From: Clostridia bacterium
Lineage (GTDB): Bacteria; Bacillota; Clostridia; Oscillospirales; CAG-272
Assembly (NCBI GenBank): GCA_017455975.1
Contig: JAFTLK010000028.1
Location: forward strand, 1-43,506
Direction of reading: 5' to 3'
DNA length: 43,506 nt
The translations under genes were made by a program, and so were the position numbers. This document shows, piece after piece, positions 15,243 through 22,315 of the stretch (position 1 is the stretch's first letter; each line of letters begins with the position of its first letter). The notes under the pieces are model-generated. The model was not told the DNA's origin. It made no database searches and saw only the letters and a list, made by a program, of their open reading frames with translations.

Positions 15243-16587
15243 TATGCAGGAAAAGGCGAAGCTGTCGGAAGACGGGCTCCGTGAGGTATTCTTTCATAAT
15301 ACAGCAGATGCCCCGCAGATGACCTACGATCAGATTCTCGATGACGTCCGCGCATACATGGTTGAGAACCATTCCCGCACCATTTCGGAGGGAAGTGAAG
15401 AATCGGAAGAACTCGTCAAGAACCTGATTATGCAGTATCTGACACAGAAGAAATACGCGCTTCCGAATATGTCGATGAACGAACTTTCCTCCAAACTGTA
15501 CGAATACATGGCGGGGCTTGCGTTTCTGCGTAAGTATATCTACGCCATTGATACCGAGGAAGTGGATATCGACTCGTGGCAGACGATCTGGATTATCCGA
15601 CAGGGCAAACGTGTTGAGAAGATTCCCGAACACTTTGCATCACCCGATCAGGCGTTGGACATTGTTCGTCGTATGATTGCTCCGACCGGGCAGACACTCG
15701 ACAATACCACGCCGATTGTCATCACCAACCTTGACCGCAATATACGAATAGCCGCCGCAAAACCGCCCGTCATCGACGATGATGTCGGCGTGATGGCGTC
15801 CATCCGTGTTGTCAACCAAAGAATTGTCACCGCAGAAATGCTGCGCAACAGCGGCAGCGCCACATGGGAAATGCTCGACTTCCTCCAGCTCTGTATTCGA
15901 CACGGTGTGTCCGTTTGTATTGCAGGTGCAACGGGTTCCGGTAAGACAACGCTCCTTGACTGGCTGCTTTCCTGTGTGCCGGACGATCAACGCATGATTA
16001 CGATTGAGGACGGTTCGCGTGAGCTGAACCTGTATAAACGTGATGAACACGGCAACGTCATCAATTCCGTACAGCACATGATTACCCGTCACCGTGACGG
16101 CAATGACACACTTGACATTTCGCAAGACGATCTGCTCGAATTTGCCCTCCGTATGAATCCCACCGTCATCGGTGTCGGTGAAATCCGAAAGGCAAAGGAA
16201 TGTATGGCTGTTGCCGAAGCATCCCGAACCGGTCACACCTGTGCCACGACGATTCATGCCAATTCTGCAAAGGATTCGTATATGCGCATGATGACCCTTG
16301 CCAAACGCGAAAATGAACTGTCCGATGAAATGCTCATGAAGATCATGGTCGAGGCATATCCGATCATGGTGTATACCAAGCAGCTTGCAGACGGATCGCG
16401 TCGTATCATGGAAATCACGGAAGCAGAAGAATATTGGGGGGATGAGCTTCACTGGCACTCCATGTTCAAGTATGATGTTGAGAACCAAACACATAAAAAA
16501 GTGGGTGGTCTGTCCCCGAAGTTAGTGGATTGTCTGCTTGAAAACGGAGCAACCAAAGAAGAACTGCAACCGTTTATGGAGGGATGA
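15235..16587 (+). CDS. cpaF: CpaF/TadA-type pilus assembly ATPase
   Basis: This roughly 450-residue secretion ATPase of the VirB11/PilT superfamily powers extension and retraction of the Tad pilus. An N-terminal helical domain (1-150) is followed by the ATPase core: Walker A GATGSGKTT at about 231-239, an acidic Asp-box (MITIEDGSREL) near 254-264, Walker B-like VIGVGEIRKAKE near 317-328 and the His-box TGHTCATTIHANSA near 336-349. GTG at 15235 is preferred (AAGGGCGG upstream, 8-base overlap with tadZ); GTG at 15226 and ATG at 15244 are alternatives. Confidence 0.93.
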   Translation: MADMQEKAKLSEDGLREVFFHNTADAPQMTYDQILDDVRAYMVENHSRTISEGSEESEELVKNLIMQYLTQKKYALPNMSMNELSSKLYEYMAGLAFLRKYIYAIDTEEVDIDSWQTIWIIRQGKRVEKIPEHFASPDQALDIVRRMIAPTGQTLDNTTPIVITNLDRNIRIAAAKPPVIDDDVGVMASIRVVNQRIVTAEMLRNSGSATWEMLDFLQLCIRHGVSVCIAGATGSGKTTLLDWLLSCVPDDQRMITIEDGSRELNLYKRDEHGNVINSVQHMITRHRDGNDTLDISQDDLLEFALRMNPTVIGVGEIRKAKECMAVAEASRTGHTCATTIHANSAKDSYMRMMTLAKRENELSDEMLMKIMVEAYPIMVYTKQLADGSRRIMEITEAEEYWGDELHWHSMFKYDVENQTHKKVGGLSPKLVDCLLENGATKEELQPFMEG

Positions 16588-16590
16588 GTT

Positions 16591-17505
16591 ATGCTGCCAC
16601 TTTACACGACTGTTGCCATTCTGCTTGTCATTGGCATCTTGTCCATCCTTGAATTTGACGCCCATGCCTTTTGGCAATACCTGATGCACAAAGGGGACAG
16701 GCAGTCTCTCAAAGATGACGTTACCATCCTCGCAGGAGATATCCCGAAAGGCTTCTTCAAGCGTCAGAACTATGAAACCGCAATGATCCTCAAATCCACG
16801 GGCAGAGAAAACAGCTTTCAGGTCGTCCAAGTGATCTCGATGATTGCCGCTGTAGTCGGCATCGTTGTGGCAATGCTGCTTGACAATATCTTTCTCATTC
16901 CCGTATTTGCGATTGTTTTCTGGCTGATTCCGCGCTTATACATTATCTCATCTGCATCCGTACATAAAAAGCATCTCAACGAGGAGCTGGAAACCACAAT
17001 GTCAATTCTGACCTCCTCCTATAAAAATACGGAGAATTTCATTCAGAGTGTCCGCACAAACCTTGATCTGCTCCGACCGCCGATCAAGGTGTACTTTGAA
17101 ATGTTTCTTGCAGAAACTGACCGCATCGACCCAAATCTGGTGTCTGCGCTCAACCGACTCAAAACCCGCGTACCGAACCCTATCTTTCATGGATGGGTGA
17201 ATACCTTGATTCAATGTCAGTCTGACCGCGCCATGATTCGGTGTCTGGACAGCTTCGTGGAACGCTTTTCTGACCAACGTGCAGTGCAGGCTGACTTGGA
17301 AGCGGCACTGGCATCTGCCAAAGTGACGGTGTACATTATGGCGGGACTGTGTGTTGGTTGTATTCCCGGTTTTAGATTCTTGAATGAAGAATGGTACTAC
17401 GCGCTGGTCAACACCATGCCTGGTAAGGCTTCCATTGCGGTTGCTGTGGCTCTGACCTTGTTCTCACTGTGGCAGGTACATAAGCTGTCCGCACCAGTTG
17501 AGTAA
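16591..17505 (+). CDS. tadB: TadB-like inner-membrane platform protein
   Basis: This 304-residue protein has a membrane helix at 5-22, a pair near 85-125 (VISMIAAVVGIVVAMLLDNI and following) and a pair at the C-terminus (about 250-298). The cytoplasmic part between is of the GspF/TadB type. TadB and TadC form the platform on which CpaF acts. It starts 3 bases after cpaF. The N-terminal extension before the first helix is short, so it resembles the ICE-borne Tad proteins more than chromosomal ones. Confidence 0.82.
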   Translation: MLPLYTTVAILLVIGILSILEFDAHAFWQYLMHKGDRQSLKDDVTILAGDIPKGFFKRQNYETAMILKSTGRENSFQVVQVISMIAAVVGIVVAMLLDNIFLIPVFAIVFWLIPRLYIISSASVHKKHLNEELETTMSILTSSYKNTENFIQSVRTNLDLLRPPIKVYFEMFLAETDRIDPNLVSALNRLKTRVPNPIFHGWVNTLIQCQSDRAMIRCLDSFVERFSDQRAVQADLEAALASAKVTVYIMAGLCVGCIPGFRFLNEEWYYALVNTMPGKASIAVAVALTLFSLWQVHKLSAPVE

Positions 17506-17517
17506 GGAGGTGCTGAT

Positions 17518-18408
17518 TTGATTCCGGTATATTTACTTTCTATCCTGATTTTTTGTATGGGCGGTTATCACGTTGTTTGCGAACTTCTGGAATTGCCGTC
17601 TGGTAAAACCAGAAAAACCATGCAGTCAGCAGCACGGCAGAATGGTATCCGCCATGATGGGGAGGTCGATCTGTTTGTCACCTCTCTTGCGGAAAAACTG
17701 CATTGGCTGATTCGCATTGATCCTGTCAGACGCGCATCCCTTGAAAATGTCCTGAAGATCGCAAAGAAGAACATTTCACCGGAAGCGTTCATTCTGTCGA
17801 TCATTCTGCTCGGACTTCTGGTATTCGCGGCATTTATTCCCGTGGCAATGGTCATGGGAGATATTGCCATGCTCGGTCTGGGCGCTCTGCTCGGCGTTGC
17901 GCTTGCCGCCATGCGTTATCGCAGTATTACCGCTTCGGTCGGGAACCGTAAAGACCGCATTGTCGCCGAGTGTCCGCGTTTTGCAAACTATCTGACACAG
18001 AACCTTGCGACACAGAACCGCGATCTGCTCGGTATGCTGTCGGCATATCAACGGACCGCAACGTGTCCCGATTTCGCCGAAGAAATTGCACTGACCGTCG
18101 CCGATATGAGAACCGGCAACTATGAACGTGCGCTGTTCAATCTTCAGCACCGTGTGGACCATCCGTCGATGACGGAAATTGTACGCGGTTTACAGGTGGT
18201 ACTTCATGGCGACGATCAGACGATGTATTTTGAGCGTGTCTGCTTTGACATGAAGAATCTGGAGCAGGCAATTCTGCGAAAAGAAGCATCCAAACGTCCG
18301 CGAAAGATCACCAAATATCAGTTTGCCATCATGGCAGGAACGATCCTCATGATGGCTGTTGCGCTTGTCACACAGCTGCTGGATAACTTGCAGGTGTTGT
18401 TTCAATAA
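17518..18408 (+). CDS. tadC: TadC-like inner-membrane platform protein (TTG start)
   Basis: This 296-residue GspF-family protein has an N-terminal helix, a strongly hydrophobic pair near 85-140 and a C-terminal helix (about 268-290, FAIMAGTILMMAVALVTQLL). The TTG start follows AAGGAGGTG at 5 bases. It pairs with the preceding TadB. It is the last assembly gene before the ribozyme-bounded pilin genes; the predicted ribozyme cut lies 45 bases after its stop, so its mRNA would end there. Confidence 0.82.
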   Translation: MIPVYLLSILIFCMGGYHVVCELLELPSGKTRKTMQSAARQNGIRHDGEVDLFVTSLAEKLHWLIRIDPVRRASLENVLKIAKKNISPEAFILSIILLGLLVFAAFIPVAMVMGDIAMLGLGALLGVALAAMRYRSITASVGNRKDRIVAECPRFANYLTQNLATQNRDLLGMLSAYQRTATCPDFAEEIALTVADMRTGNYERALFNLQHRVDHPSMTEIVRGLQVVLHGDDQTMYFERVCFDMKNLEQAILRKEASKRPRKITKYQFAIMAGTILMMAVALVTQLLDNLQVLFQ

Positions 18409-18424
18409 TTCCTTTCTTGACATG

Positions 18425-18451
18425 CAGGGGTACGAATACATCGTGCTCCTG
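18425..18451 (+). other. Stem-loop immediately before ribozyme A
   Basis: CAGGGGTACGA (18425-18435) pairs with TCGTGCTCCTG (18441-18451) over 11 bp with two G-U wobbles and a 5-nt loop. It ends two bases before the predicted cleavage site. After cleavage it would be the 3' end of the tad assembly mRNA. Confidence 0.7.
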
Positions 18452-18453
18452 TT

Positions 18454-18526
18454 ACCGCACATTATGGTATCCCTCCACGCGGGGTGCGGTGGGCAACGGA
18501 GTGACGTCCTCCGGCGAAGTGCCGTA
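18454..18526 (+). ncRNA. HDV-like self-cleaving ribozyme A
   Basis: All elements of the nested double-pseudoknot HDV fold occur in order. P1 is ACCGCAC (18454-18460) with GTGCGGT (18484-18490), 7 bp. A 2-nt AT joiner follows. P2 is TATGGTAT (18463-18470) with GTGCCGTA (18519-18526), using wobbles. P3 is CCC with GGG around loop TCCACGC (18474-18480). The joiner GGGCAAC (18491-18497) is identical to HDV. P4 is GGAG with CTCC. GGCGAA places the catalytic cytosine at 18515. Predicted cleavage is between 18453 and 18454. HDV-like ribozymes are known from Faecalibacterium, but I have no database match to cite for this one. Confidence 0.88.
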
Positions 18527-18553
18527 CATACACACTACATCATTATATTTATA

Positions 18554-18568
18554 GCGGGCAGAACCCGC
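18554..18568 (+). promoter_or_regulatory. Leader hairpin before pilin 1
   Basis: GCGGG and CCCGC enclose a 5-nt loop (CAGAA), ending about six bases before the ribosome binding site AAAGAGG of the first Flp pilin gene. The identical hairpin with identical loop precedes pilin 2. It is likely a translation or stability element of the processed mRNA. Confidence 0.6.
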
Positions 18569-18583
18569 AGAAAGAGGTATTCA

Positions 18584-18823
18584 ATGAAGAAGTTTTTTGA
18601 AAAGGCTATGTCCTGTCTGTCCAACGAACGCGGTGAAGGCGCATTCCTGGATGTTGTCATCATCGCTGTCGTTGTCGTCGTTATCGGCTGTCTGCTCATG
18701 ACCCTCATGAAGCAGCTCTATTCCGGCACCGTCTTCCCGAAGTTCAAGGCGTACATCGAGAGCCTGTTCGGTTACGCGGATTCCTATGCCGCGGGTGTCG
18801 GCAGTGGCGTCACGATCAACTGA
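18584..18823 (+). CDS. Flp-type major pilin 1
   Basis: This 79-residue pilin has a basic leader (MKKFFEKAMSCLSNERG), a likely peptidase site at ERG-EG with Glu following, and a 22-residue hydrophobic helix (FLDVVIIAVVVVVIGCLLMT), then a short amphipathic tail ending GVGSGVTIN. This is the plan of Flp/Tad pilins, which are among the shortest type IV pilins. The start follows AAAGAGG at 9 bases. It is 79% or more identical by eye to pilin 2, and the leaders are also alike. Ribozymes A and B lie on either side, so a processed mRNA of about 440 nt is predicted. Confidence 0.9.
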   Translation: MKKFFEKAMSCLSNERGEGAFLDVVIIAVVVVVIGCLLMTLMKQLYSGTVFPKFKAYIESLFGYADSYAAGVGSGVTIN

Positions 18824-18864
18824 TCGCGCGCCGTTATTTGAGTGATTGCATAGCGCAATATCGC

Positions 18865-18892
18865 CCCCGTGTGGATTCAACCCCGCACGGGG
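18865..18892 (+). other. Stem-loop immediately before ribozyme B
   Basis: CCCCGTGTGG (18865-18874) pairs with CCGCACGGGG (18883-18892), 10 bp with one wobble, and ends one base before the predicted cleavage site of ribozyme B. A smaller hairpin (ATTGC with GCAAT, 18845-18859) precedes it. It would form the 3' end of the pilin 1 mRNA. Confidence 0.75.
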
Positions 18893-18893
18893 T

Positions 18894-18965
18894 ACTGCAC
18901 ATAATGGCATCCCTCCACGCGGAGTGCAGTGGGCAACGGAGTGACGTCCTCCGGCAAAATGCTGT
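18894..18965 (+). ncRNA. HDV-like self-cleaving ribozyme B
   Basis: This has the same fold as copy A with compensating changes. P1 is ACTGCAC (18894-18900) with GTGCAGT (18924-18930), so the CCG/CGG pairs of A become CTG/CAG. P2 is ATGGCAT (18904-18910) with ATGCTGT (18959-18965). L3 is TCCACGC, the joiner is GGGCAAC, P4 is GGAG with CTCC, and GGCAAA places the catalytic cytosine at 18955. P3 is weaker (CCC against GGA, one C-A mismatch). Predicted cleavage is between 18893 and 18894, in the gap between the two pilin genes. Confidence 0.88.
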
Positions 18966-18993
18966 ACATACACATATCATCATTATTTTTATA

Positions 18994-19008
18994 GCGGGCA
19001 GAACCCGC
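18994..19008 (+). promoter_or_regulatory. Leader hairpin before pilin 2
   Basis: This has the same GCGGG/CCCGC stem and CAGAA loop as in the pilin 1 leader. It lies before the AAAGG ribosome binding site. Its conservation in an otherwise drifting AT-rich leader suggests selection, or simply recent duplication of the whole cassette. Confidence 0.6.
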
Positions 19009-19022
19009 AGAAAGGTATCCCT

Positions 19023-19262
19023 ATGAAGAAGTTTTTTGCAAAGATTTCCAACTGTCTGTCCAACGAACGCGGTGAAGGTGCGTTCCTCGATGTTGTCATC
19101 ATCGCCGTCGTTATTGTTGTCATCGGATGTCTGCTCATGGCTCTGATGAAGCAGCTCTACTCCGAAACTGTATTCCCGAAGTTCAAGGAATACATCGAGA
19201 ACCTGTTCGGCTTCGCGAACTCCTATGCCGCAGGTGTCGGCAGCGGTGTTGTTATTTCTTAA
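19023..19262 (+). CDS. Flp-type major pilin 2
   Basis: This second 79-residue pilin has the same leader (MKKFFAKISNCLSNERG), cleavage region GEG and hydrophobic helix (FLDVVIIAVVIVVIGCLLMA), and differs from pilin 1 at about a dozen positions, mostly conservative. It arose by tandem duplication of a cassette made of ribozyme, leader hairpin and pilin. Ribozymes B and C bracket it, predicting a 416-nt processed mRNA. Two pilins may form a mixed filament or be alternately used. Confidence 0.9.
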   Translation: MKKFFAKISNCLSNERGEGAFLDVVIIAVVIVVIGCLLMALMKQLYSETVFPKFKEYIENLFGFANSYAAGVGSGVVIS

Positions 19263-19282
19263 CATCACACATCCATTTCTCA

Positions 19283-19309
19283 AGGGAGTGAGGCAATGCC
19301 TCACTCCTT
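19283..19309 (+). other. Stem-loop immediately before ribozyme C
   Basis: GGAGTGAGGC (19285-19294) pairs perfectly with GCCTCACTCC (19298-19307) around an AAT loop. Two more pairs (A-T and G-U) can extend it up to the predicted cleavage site at 19309/19310. It has no T run of its own. It would be the 3' end of the pilin 2 mRNA. Confidence 0.75.
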
Positions 19310-19381
19310 GCCGTACAACACAGCAGCCCTCCACGCGGGGTACGGCGGGCAACGGAATAATGAATTCCGGCAAAGAGGCTG
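19310..19381 (+). ncRNA. HDV-like self-cleaving ribozyme C
   Basis: P1 is GCCGTAC (19310-19316) with GTACGGC (19340-19346), again 7 bp and differing from A and B by paired changes. P3 is CCC with GGG around TCCACGC (19330-19336). The joiner is GGGCAAC (19347-19353). P4 is GGAAT with ATTCC, fully changed from the GGAG/CTCC of A and B. GGCAAAG places the catalytic cytosine at 19371. P2 is shorter (CAGC 19321-19324 with GCTG 19378-19381), so activity may be weaker. It lies after pilin 2 and before the DUF3846 gene. Confidence 0.82.
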
Positions 19382-19412
19382 ACCAATAAAAAATTCGGAG
19401 GTATATTTCATA

Positions 19413-19853
19413 ATGGCAGACAAAATCAATGTACTTATGATAGAACCCGGTAAAGTACCGTACATGAAAGAAATCGAATCATCCCTTGAATCTCTGCAGC
19501 GGGAGGTCGGAGGGTATATCGTAGTTGTTTATCCATACGAAGATATGTGCGGGATTATTTGCGGGGAAGAAGCCAAGCTGAACGGCAGTCCGTACAACCG
19601 TGCTTTGCGCGATGAGGACGGCGAAATTTATGATATTATTGCCGGTCCTTTTATGATTGTCGGTCTGGGCGAGGAAGATTTTACATCGCTTGATGAAAAG
19701 CTCATTCCCAAATACACAGAGCTTTTCAAAACTCCCGAACGGTTTGTTCATCTTCCGGGCGGACTGTGTGTCGTTCCGATGGTGGAACCGAGAACAGCAC
19801 TGCGCGTAACTTCGCATCCACCAAAGACGAAAACTTATGAACAGGAGCGATGA
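19413..19853 (+). CDS. DUF3846 domain protein
   Basis: This 146-residue soluble protein matches the DUF3846 pattern found in clostridial ICEs and phages: INVLMIEPGKVPYMKEIE at the start, VVVYPYEDMCGIICGEEAKL in the middle and NRALRDEDGEIYDIIAGPF near 66-84. GGAGG lies 12 bases before the ATG. Its function is unknown. It is the first gene after the last ribozyme, so its mRNA would begin with ribozyme C. It overlaps nothing upstream and its stop lies just before the next start. Confidence 0.85.
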   Translation: MADKINVLMIEPGKVPYMKEIESSLESLQREVGGYIVVVYPYEDMCGIICGEEAKLNGSPYNRALRDEDGEIYDIIAGPFMIVGLGEEDFTSLDEKLIPKYTELFKTPERFVHLPGGLCVVPMVEPRTALRVTSHPPKTKTYEQER

Positions 19854-19854
19854 A

Positions 19855-20583
19855 ATGGATCTCAATGCAGAATTAAGACAGAAAATGCACGAGGAGCAGC
19901 AGCGGTACAAGGAGTATTTATGTACCCTGCCGGCGATGGATATTATCGATCATGCCTATGAAATCAATCTCCGTGACGATATCCTGATGGTAATGGACAC
20001 CGCATATCTGTCGAACAAACAGGCAAAGGTGCTGTTGGAATCTCCGACACCGCTGGCGGATGTGTACCGTTCCGTTGGAAAAAACGAACCGGGTCATATC
20101 GGTTCCATTCGCAATGATATCCGCGCGATTGCGGATGCCATCATCAAGCAGAAAGAAACCAATATGCGTGATATTCCTGTTTACATGGAGAGTCCGGCAT
20201 ATGCGCTGCAGCACGAAGAAGCGGAGCAGTACGGCGCATCGTATGAAGCGAATGTTGCTTGCCGTGATGCGATCCAGGATGCAATTCGCAAAAACTATCG
20301 CAATAACAGTCTGGATATCTCCTGCGCAAAACAGATCGTGGAACGGTTCGGTCTGTCGAGAACCCAGATTGTTCTTGCCTCCACCATTCGTGCAATTGAA
20401 TGGGATGGCAGAATCTCAAATGAGAATAAGGCATGGGCAAAGAAAGTGCGCATCCCCGATGAGGTAGGACGTGAATATCATGTCAGGGACTGTCATCCCG
20501 GTTTGACCGACCTGTTCTGCCGGGCAGTACGAAAGATGGGTGTAAGAGAGAAACAGCAAAAGATGTCCCATGATGCAATATAA
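19855..20583 (+). CDS. DUF3848-DUF3849 fusion protein
   Basis: This is a 242-residue soluble protein. The N-terminal part (about 1-85: MDIIDHAYEINLRDDILMVM, LSNKQAKVLLESPTPLADVY) fits DUF3848 and the C-terminal part (about 105-235: SYEANVACRDAIQDAIRKNY, AIEWDGRISNENKAWAKKV, CHPGLTDLF) fits DUF3849. Both domains are mostly known from ICE accessory proteins, usually of unknown role. The ATG at 19855 is chosen because AGGAGC lies 7 bases upstream; an earlier in-frame ATG at 19837 lies within the previous gene. It overlaps the next gene by 14 bases. Confidence 0.83.
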   Translation: MDLNAELRQKMHEEQQRYKEYLCTLPAMDIIDHAYEINLRDDILMVMDTAYLSNKQAKVLLESPTPLADVYRSVGKNEPGHIGSIRNDIRAIADAIIKQKETNMRDIPVYMESPAYALQHEEAEQYGASYEANVACRDAIQDAIRKNYRNNSLDISCAKQIVERFGLSRTQIVLASTIRAIEWDGRISNENKAWAKKVRIPDEVGREYHVRDCHPGLTDLFCRAVRKMGVREKQQKMSHDAI

Positions 20584-22315
20584 GACGAAACCGTCGGTGA
20601 CACGGATCATGAATCTTCTGTCGCCGATCATATGGCTTCTGTACATAGAACTGCTCAACGGCTGGACATTACCGAAGCTGTTCCGCTATTGGTTCTCCGG
20701 TGAAGCAGATTGGTTTATCCTTGCGTTTTATGTTTTCGGATTCCTGCTGTTATGCGGGGTATTCTTCGTTCTTCGACGATTGCTCGGAGAGAGGATCGGA
20801 AATATTGCTGCGGCGACAATTTCCGCTGTATTCGGAATCACGAATTTCTGTGTACTGACGATCACGGGTCAGCCGTTTGTGTTTTCCGATCTGAAGATCG
20901 CAGGAACAGCTTTCAGCGTTCTGTCGGCGCAGTCACTTTCAAAAGGTGGAGTTTTGACACTCACCTGTGCGGTGCTTTTCTGGCTTGGCTACTGTATCGC
21001 AGTTTGGCTGATGACAGCAAAACAAGTATACGAAGCAAAACAGTATTTGCTTCGTTTGGTTCCCGCGATTCTTGCAGCGAATCTTATGTACTTCGGTGTG
21101 CTTTTCAGTGCTGATCTCGCAGATGTTGTCCTTCTTTTTGATGGGCATCACAAATACGGAGCGATTGCACATTTTGTCATCAGCGGCGGTGTGGGACTTG
21201 ACTTTCCCGAAGACGTTAAGGACTATCTCCCACAGAAAGATACAGATACGGTTTCCGGTTTCAAGCCGAATGTGATCATTATCATGAATGAAGCATTTTT
21301 GGATTTACAGCAGACATTCAACCTGAAATGCAATAAGGATGCGATTCCGTTCTTCCATCAGCTCTGCAAGAAATACCCGCACGGCATTTCTTATTCCTCT
21401 GTCCGCGGCAATAACACCTGCTCGACGGAATTTGAGTTGCTGTCGGGAGTATCTACAGCATTGACCGCCAAAGGTGCCACCATTTACGAAAGCAACGCTG
21501 TCCCGATGCAAACGCTTGTGAGTGCGATGAACGCAAGGGGTTACGAAACTGTCGGAATTCATCCGTATTATCGCACCGGGTATAATCGGGACGCGGTATA
21601 CAATGCACTCGGATTCGACAAAACGTACTTTATGGACGATTTTGAAGATGCGGAATATATTCACGGATTTATTTCGGATCGAAGCAATTATGAAACGCTG
21701 ATTGAGTGTTATGAATCATCATCAGCACCTTTCTTCTGCTTCAATGTCACGATGCAGAATCACGCTGGGTATGACAATGACGGCGGACTTGCGGACAAAG
21801 TAACTGCCGATGTGCATGGAGAAGTCAAAGCGCCATTGGACAATTACCTGACCTTGCTTCATGAATCGGATAAAGCATTGGAATCGTTGATTTCGTACTT
21901 TGAGACGGAGAAAGCACCTACTGTCATACTGTTTGTTGGCGATCATCAGCCGATGCTCGGCAAATCCTTTTATGAGGAACAGATCGGGAAGTTACTGGAC
22001 GAATTTTCCGTTGAAGATGTGTCACGGATGTATGAAGTCTCGTTTCTGATATGGGCGAATTTTCCGTTGATTTCGGAATGTGTCCCCGCGGAAACGTCCA
22101 TGAATTACTTACAGGATATCCTGTTTGAGACAGCAGGTATTGCAAAAACACCGTGGATGGAGCAAATAGCGGATTACAGAAAAGCGTATCCCGTAGTGAC
22201 AGTTAATTTCATGCGAGAAGATGGTGGGGGTTTTGTTCCGTTGACCGTTCAAGGAAAGTTAGAACTGTATCAAAAGTATTGTTATGGAATCTTGTGGGGA
22301 GGAGGACGAACATAA
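20570..22315 (+). CDS. LTA-synthase-like phosphoglycerol transferase (sulfatase fold)
   Basis: This is a 581-residue membrane enzyme. About five membrane helices fill residues 12-190, followed by an extracytoplasmic sulfatase-fold domain. Family motifs are NVIIIMNEAFLDLQ near 229, GNNTCSTEFELLSG near 280 (where the catalytic Thr is expected) and FVGDHQPML near 454. LTA-synthase relatives transfer phosphoglycerol to cell-wall polymers or glycolipids. It begins inside the previous gene and ends at TAATG with the next, so it is embedded in the conjugation operon. It is an unusual cargo for an ICE: possible roles are wall modification around the conjugation channel or phage/surface defence, both speculative. 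Confidence 0.85.
   Translation: MMQYKTKPSVTRIMNLLSPIIWLLYIELLNGWTLPKLFRYWFSGEADWFILAFYVFGFLLLCGVFFVLRRLLGERIGNIAAATISAVFGITNFCVLTITGQPFVFSDLKIAGTAFSVLSAQSLSKGGVLTLTCAVLFWLGYCIAVWLMTAKQVYEAKQYLLRLVPAILAANLMYFGVLFSADLADVVLLFDGHHKYGAIAHFVISGGVGLDFPEDVKDYLPQKDTDTVSGFKPNVIIIMNEAFLDLQQTFNLKCNKDAIPFFHQLCKKYPHGISYSSVRGNNTCSTEFELLSGVSTALTAKGATIYESNAVPMQTLVSAMNARGYETVGIHPYYRTGYNRDAVYNALGFDKTYFMDDFEDAEYIHGFISDRSNYETLIECYESSSAPFFCFNVTMQNHAGYDNDGGLADKVTADVHGEVKAPLDNYLTLLHESDKALESLISYFETEKAPTVILFVGDHQPMLGKSFYEEQIGKLLDEFSVEDVSRMYEVSFLIWANFPLISECVPAETSMNYLQDILFETAGIAKTPWMEQIADYRKAYPVVTVNFMREDGGGFVPLTVQGKLELYQKYCYGILWGGGRT

Noticed and set aside
18454..19381. c-di-GMP-I (GEMM) riboswitch as explanation of the repeated leaders, because of CACGC, GGGCAA and CTCCGG
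   Set aside because: The GEMM GCAAAGCC segment and its stems are absent, while the complete HDV topology with covarying P1 and P4 fits all three copies.
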